11,063 bases of DNA from the NCBI GenBank assembly GCA_018257865.1, contig JAEUBA010000308.1:1-11063 (forward strand), read 5' to 3'. Shown here in pieces: positions 6,503 through 11,063 of this stretch. The first letter of the stretch is position 1. Each line of letters begins with the position of its first letter. The notes under the pieces are model-generated. The model saw nothing but the letters and a program-made list of their open reading frames with translations, did no database searches and was not told the origin of the DNA. The translations under genes and the position numbers were made by a program. Origin of the DNA: Stereocaulon alpinum. Taxonomy: Eukaryota > Ascomycota > Lecanoromycetes > Lecanorales > Stereocaulaceae.

Positions 6503-7991
6503 CTAGATAAGGCGACTAGAATATATTATATACTTTACTCTAATATAATAGGTATAATATAAACTCTTATTAGATATAAACCTTTTAATTCAAGTATTAA
6601 CTATATACTAATACGCTAGCGAAACCTTAACGGGGGTCTAATTATTAGTAAGATATATATAGCCTACTAGTAGTAGGAGATATAAGATAAGCTCCCTAAT
6701 AGCTTAATAGTAGTACTAGTTATAATATTATTAGATAAGACCTATTTATTACGGATATATAGAGATTAGTAGGCGTAGCTAGTCTATATTACTATTAGTA
6801 ACCTTAATTAAGGTATTTAGTAGGTATAGGTTTAGCTAGGGATAATATTACTTAGACTAGTACTATTAGTCTATAATAGTATAAAAGTTAAGGTATATTA
6901 CTACGCTATAGGGCTTATAGTTAAGGGTAAGCTAGCTAAAGTATAGATCTTACTTAATATACTAATAGTATTCTATTAAAGTACTTAAGGAGCTAGCGCC
7001 TAAGGGGATCCTTATTATATATATAGACGGACGAATATAATAATACTACCTAATACTTATATCTATACTAAGCGACTATAAGGAATAAGTCCTAATAACC
7101 TTAATTAAGAGCGGTAAATACTATCCGGTCTACTTAGTACTACTAAATAAACGGGAACGACTACGTCCCGAAATACTATATTTAAAGCGAATACCTAAAA
7201 ATACTATAGAGTAGCTATAGATATAAAAAGCGTATAATAAGAATACGCTTAGGCGTATACTAGATATAATAGTATATAACTAGCCTACCTTTATAGACGA
7301 CTACTTCGTAGTTAACGTCTACTAACTATAGACGTTTAATATATTATACTAATTAATAGTTAAAGGGCTATTAAACTACCTTCTAGACTAGTTAAGGGAG
7401 TATATTAGAGAGGGATAAATAAAGCTTAAGGTATAAGCCTTAATTAATACCTACTTTTAAGCTATACCTAAATTTACTAAGCTAAGGCGATTTTAGGAGT
7501 TTAGTAAGCTAAGCTAATAGATAGGAGAGGAGAGTAAAAAGATATTATAGATTATAATACCCGTCTTCGCGCCTCTTTTATCCGAAAAAAACTTAGACGT
7601 ACTATATACGGGACGAGCTATTATTAACTTTATTATACCTATAAGATACCGATCCTACGATAAAGTAATACTAAAATATATAGACGTAGCGTTAGAAAGG
7701 ATTAATCTACTTAAGAAGGTATTTTAAAAGTATAGACTAGTTAATAAGTAAATAGGTAAGTAAACCTTTAACTTTCCTAAATTCTATAGTATTAGTTACT
7801 ATATTAATATAATTAGATACTACGGTCTATTAGATAGATATAGTACCTAAGCCTCTAAAAGGGTATATCTAATATTACTTAAGAATTACTATAATTAAAT
7901 AAATAAGTATAAGAATTACTAAGAGTAATTAATAGAATATAATAAATATTATATTAAGTTAATAATTATATAGGATATTAAAACTTTTAAA
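6503..7991 (+). pseudogene. Plavaka-type transposase relic
   Basis: Plavaka transposases are DNA-cutting enzymes of fungal cut-and-paste elements. Frame 2 is readable from about 6503 to 6970. It has an NPIE-type step (6542), then IYTA followed by three TAG codons (6668-6676) where the family has a DWWW motif, a VIL-x-DKT motif with its Asp at 6734, and a GDxxAW-PVY-like block near 6764-6787. From about 6972 frame 3 carries on, with a DGR motif (Asp 7026), a KSGKYYPVYLV stretch matching a Cys-rich family segment with Cys turned Tyr, an FN-LY-QL block near 7330, and TFNFPKFY at 7764-7787 (family His now Tyr). The change of frame near 6970 is a one-base shift or an intron trace. LINE copy C cuts the frame at 7991. 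Many TAG and TAA codons make it inactive. Confidence 0.68.
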
Positions 7992-8007
7992 GATTGATTG
8001 ATTAATT
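7992..8007 (-). repeat. LINE 3' tail, four AATY units (copy C)
   Basis: On the minus strand it reads aatt aatc aatc aatc. It has the same unit count as copies A and B and again retains CA steps at the element edge. It adjoins the last readable Plavaka codons (KTFKD-like). Confidence 0.8.
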
Positions 8008-8155
8008 TATACGCCTATTCTAGTATCTATATATACTAATAAGGGTATTCTCTTATATTATTAGGAAATCTAGGGGGGTTAAAGGCCCTTTAGACGCGAA
8101 AGAAACCTTTCTAGAGTCGCCCCTTTTAGCTAAAAACTTTCGCTTATTAGCTTAC
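8008..8155 (-). other. LINE 3' untranslated region (copy C)
   Basis: It is equal in length to those of copies A and B and nearly identical apart from RIP-type changes. It lies between the tandem stops and the tail. Confidence 0.6.
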
Positions 8156-11063
8156 TTATTATTCTACTCTACCTATCTGACCTTACCGCTAGGCTTTATA
8201 ATACTAGTAATAATAATCTCTGTTACCCTAATAGGCCCTATAATACTCTAGTAGCTCCGCCGCCTTTAGCTTCTACTTACGCTTAGGCTTCTTTATCTTT
8301 AGGGTTTTTATTACTAGTTCTACTCTAATAAGGAGTTTAGACTAGGAGAGCTATTCCCTAGTAAGTTAATACTACGTTAAGAATCCTAACCTAACTAGCT
8401 ATCTTATAGCTACTCTTATACTAGTAACCTTAGCTAGTATAGTCCTAATATTATAAGTCTCTACCTCTTTAATAAGCTCCCTTTAAGTATCGCTAAGCTT
8501 TAGGTAGTATAGGAGAATATACTTTATATCTTAATTCCTCTATCTATAACTATAGCGGGTACTGCGGACCCTTAGTACCCTCGCCTTATAAAGGAAGTAG
8601 TTAAACCTATTCTTCCTACTTTAGAGTTAGACTACTATTAAGCTTTCTACCTTCCTAAGCTTTAGGTAGTAGTTATACCTTTCTCTAAATAATAGTTTAT
8701 TCTATACGGGTATATAAGAGTGCTTAGGGATAGTATCCTTATATACCTTCTACCGCTTAATCTACTTCGCTATTACCTAGCCTTATATCTTCTTAGCTAG
8801 GACGCCTACGTCTTAATACTCCTTAATATCCGTTTTTAAATTATACTAATATACCTTCCTCCTTATCGCTGTTACTGCTTAATCCTAATCCTTTACCTTA
8901 AGCTCCTATAGGGCCTATTCTTCCTTTTCTAGTAATAGGGTTAGGCGTATTAGGCGCGCCCTTCCTCTCCTTCCCTATAATCTCCTATAGATTAAGCGGT
9001 TACCTTCGATTATTAAGGGGTATACTCCCCTTAGTACTTAGTATCTTATAACTAAGGTATTTAGATAGGTTTAGATAGGTATAATAACTACTTCCGCTTC
9101 TAAGACTTAGACTAGTATTACCTTATATACTCTAAGTACTATCCGTAGGCAGTCGTTCTATATTATTATAAGCGTCTTAATATACTTTTCTATAGCTCCC
9201 CGCCCCCTAGTAGGGGTATACTATATTAGAGTAGCGAATATAAGTATAGGCCTTACCGCTATACTATATACCTTCCTATACTTCTTAAATATAGCTCCCT
9301 AAGTTAATCCTACTAAGTACTTAATCGCCTAGGCTTAAGTAGCGGCCTTTATCTTTACCTACGCTATATATAGGCCCTAGCGGAGTTTAGTATTAATATA
9401 TAGCCCTAAGACCCTAATACTCGCTTCCGGCTTAACCTCTATATTACTAAATTATACCGTCTCCTTTATATTAAACCTTTTAGGGGTATATAATAGATAT
9501 ACTAGTTTATACTTCTAAGGCGCGAACGTCGCCCCGTATATTTTCGCCTACGTTTAGTAGAGCTTATAGGCCTATTCTAGCTACCTATAGTTCGTTTCCG
9601 TTATCTTACTATATACTAGTAGGTATATATTATCTACGAATCCTCCTACCTATACTAGGATCTTTACCTTTAAGTATACTTTAATTAGTAGCGTATTAAA
9701 GAAGAGGAATAGGATTAGTAATATTAGTAATCCCTATAGGATCCCTATTTCTACCGCCTTAACTAGACTAGTCCTACCCCCTAGGGTTATTAATATTACT
9801 CTATCCTTAAAGAAGCTTATAGTCTACTAGATAATCCCCTTAGGGATTCCTTTTATCCTTAAGTTATAAAGTAGCCTTTTATAGAATATATTATCAAATA
9901 CTCCTACTATATCTAGTAATAGTAAACTCGCTACGTTATCCTTACCTTAATTCTATATTATATAGATTAAGTCTATAATAGTCTCTAAGGCTATTTCTAC
10001 TAAATATCTCTTCCTACCTCCTATCTAGTATTTTAGGAGTAGGTGATTTACTTTAGCTATTCCGCTAAGTTATTTTACTATTACTATCTCTAATACTTTC
10101 CTAAGTATGTTTAGTAGTATAATAGGTTAATAGGCCTTAGGCTTAGAGTAATTAATCTTCTTTAACTTCTTTAGTATTACTATATTCGCTTTATAGAACT
10201 TCTTTAGGTAGTATCTATAATCTAAGTATACTTAAAATACCCTTTAAAAGGTCTCCCCTATTTCTATATATACCGCTCTTAGGAATCTATTTAGGATCCC
10301 TAAAATCCTTAGGGCCTTATCCGCTATTAGGTACTAAATCGCGTCCCTTACCTCCTTTACAGTAATCTCGCTATCTATTATAATAGGCTTTAGGTAATTA
10401 GCCCCTTTAATATCCGTTAGGTCTACTAGGGGTAGAGGCGGGAAGAGGACCCTCCTTAAGGCCTTTACCTTCCCTTTAAAGTCTATCGCTTTATTCCTAT
10501 TCCCGTCTTTAATAACTGGGAATTATAGTAGCTCTTTAAGGTATATACTCCTCTCCCTTCCCTACTTAATAAGTTACTATACTCCTTCTAGCTTTAGTAA
10601 TACTTTATAGACCCCCTCTTAAAAAGCTATTATCCTAGTCTTTTATAGGATAGTAACCTTTTTCCTTTTAGTTTAGTAGAGAGCCTCCTTAGTCTATATA
10701 TTTCTACTATAGCAGTAGGCCTTAAGCGCTACTTATAACGCCTTAGTAACTCTTATATATACCCCGTTCTAGTATAGTTTAGCTCCGGCGTAGGGTTCCT
10801 TAAATAGGATAATATTCTTTACTACCTCCTATAGTATATCTATAAGCTTATTAATATATAGGTCGATCGCTTCCTCTAAGTCTAATAAGTATCTACCTAT
10901 AACCCTATTTAGGATCCTTATATATTTCTGGATCTCCTTACTAGTCGCCTCTATCTCTATCCTTTTCTAAGCTCTCTTCTAGTATACCTAGCGCTCGCTT
11001 TAGGTCTATTCTAGCTCCGTTATAATTAGTATATAATCTAACCCTATATTAAGGTCTTCTCTT
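8156..11063 (-). pseudogene. LINE ORF2 relic: endonuclease end to C-terminus (copy C)
   Basis: Read from 11063 down, it covers the end of the endonuclease, the whole reverse transcriptase and the C-terminal region, closing at the tandem stops 8156-8161. In motif A the second Asp survives here (FD; the TG at 9892-9899 is not mutated), whereas copy B has Asn. In the F-x-D-D box the second Asp is Asn (codon at 9629-9631), as in B. Many TAG and TAA codons interrupt it and the frame is otherwise unbroken. The zinc-knuckle Cys codons are largely Tyr. Part of the EN domain is outside the window. Confidence 0.8.
8428..8432 (-). other. Empty target site of the LTR-like insertion (copy C)
   Basis: A single taagg on the minus strand lies between flanks that match both sides of the insertion in copy B. 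With copy A it shows that the insertion is specific to B and happened after the copies separated. Confidence 0.75.

Larger units (their letters stand above)
6159..7991 (+). mobile_element. Plavaka-type DNA transposon relic, RIP-mutated and interrupted
   Basis: The stretch lies between the tail of LINE copy B and the tail of copy C. Its broken plus-strand frames read like the fungal Plavaka transposase. It carries the same RIP signature as the LINEs, with CA and TG nearly absent. Terminal inverted repeats are not visible: the left end adjoins B's tail, and the right end is cut by copy C inside the coding frame. The element's true ends are therefore either outside the window or lost. It is probably the oldest layer here. 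The assignment is from motif recognition in the translation only. Confidence 0.65.
7992..11063 (-). mobile_element. LINE copy C, inverted, RIP-mutated, runs off the window
   Basis: The reverse complement matches copy B from 1942 to 6156 without the LTR-like insertion: both measure 3072 bp, so there is no net indel. It starts, at its 3' end, with the four-unit AATY tail at 7992-8007, placed inside the Plavaka coding frame. The window ends within the endonuclease domain, so its 5' end and any target duplication are outside. Substitutions relative to A and B are scattered and of RIP type, with some sites mutated here only and others spared here only. It forms a 3-kb inverted repeat with copy B around the Plavaka relic. 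Confidence 0.88.

Noticed and set aside
6159..7991. Tc1/mariner or pogo element
   Set aside because: No DDE motif spacing of that group and no terminal TA-flanked inverted repeats were seen. The motif series fits Plavaka better.
1..11063. Use of an alternative genetic code (TAG and TAA read as Gln) in long readable frames
   Set aside because: Stops fall at former Trp as well as Gln positions, and Cys, His and Met are lost as well. CA and TG depletion explains all of these together, so RIP is the simpler reading.
1..11063. tRNA, rRNA or host protein-coding genes
   Set aside because: None was found on either strand. All segments over 300 bp are accounted for by transposon relics.

Overview
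The window is a stack of mutated transposable elements and contains no intact gene. The dinucleotides CA and TG are almost absent across most of it, while TA is in large excess and CG, GC, CC and CT persist. Translating the relic frames gives proteins with almost no Met, Cys, His, Trp or Gln, and the stops are nearly all TAG or TAA. This is the known signature of repeat-induced point mutation (RIP, CpA to TpA on both strands). With the element families present, it points to a filamentous ascomycete (Pezizomycotina); the species cannot be told.

Layout. 1-1408 (+) is the 3' part of a LINE (copy A) ending in a 16-bp AATY tail. 1409-6156 (+) is a second copy of the same LINE (copy B), 5'-truncated inside its endonuclease domain and abutting the tail of A. 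Copy B is split at 4577/5716 by a lightly mutated 1138-bp insertion with 143-bp direct terminal repeats and a 5-bp target duplication. That insert looks like a small non-autonomous LTR element carrying a 126-bp tandem repeat. 6159-7991 (+) is the relic of a DNA transposon whose broken frames read like the fungal Plavaka transposase. 7992-11063 (-) is a third LINE copy (C), inserted in the Plavaka frame, facing tail to tail with B and running off the window.

Inferred order: the Plavaka element first, then LINE insertions (C into its coding region, A/B on its other side), then the LTR-like element into B, with RIP acting along the way. From anchor positions, copies A, B and C are colinear with no net length change (1408 bp for A/B; 3072 bp for B/C, insertion excluded), so they differ by substitution only. 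Nothing here should make a working protein. The points of interest are the LTR-like element with its hairpin-bearing minisatellite, the fixed-length LINE tails, and what the three copies show about how mutation proceeded.
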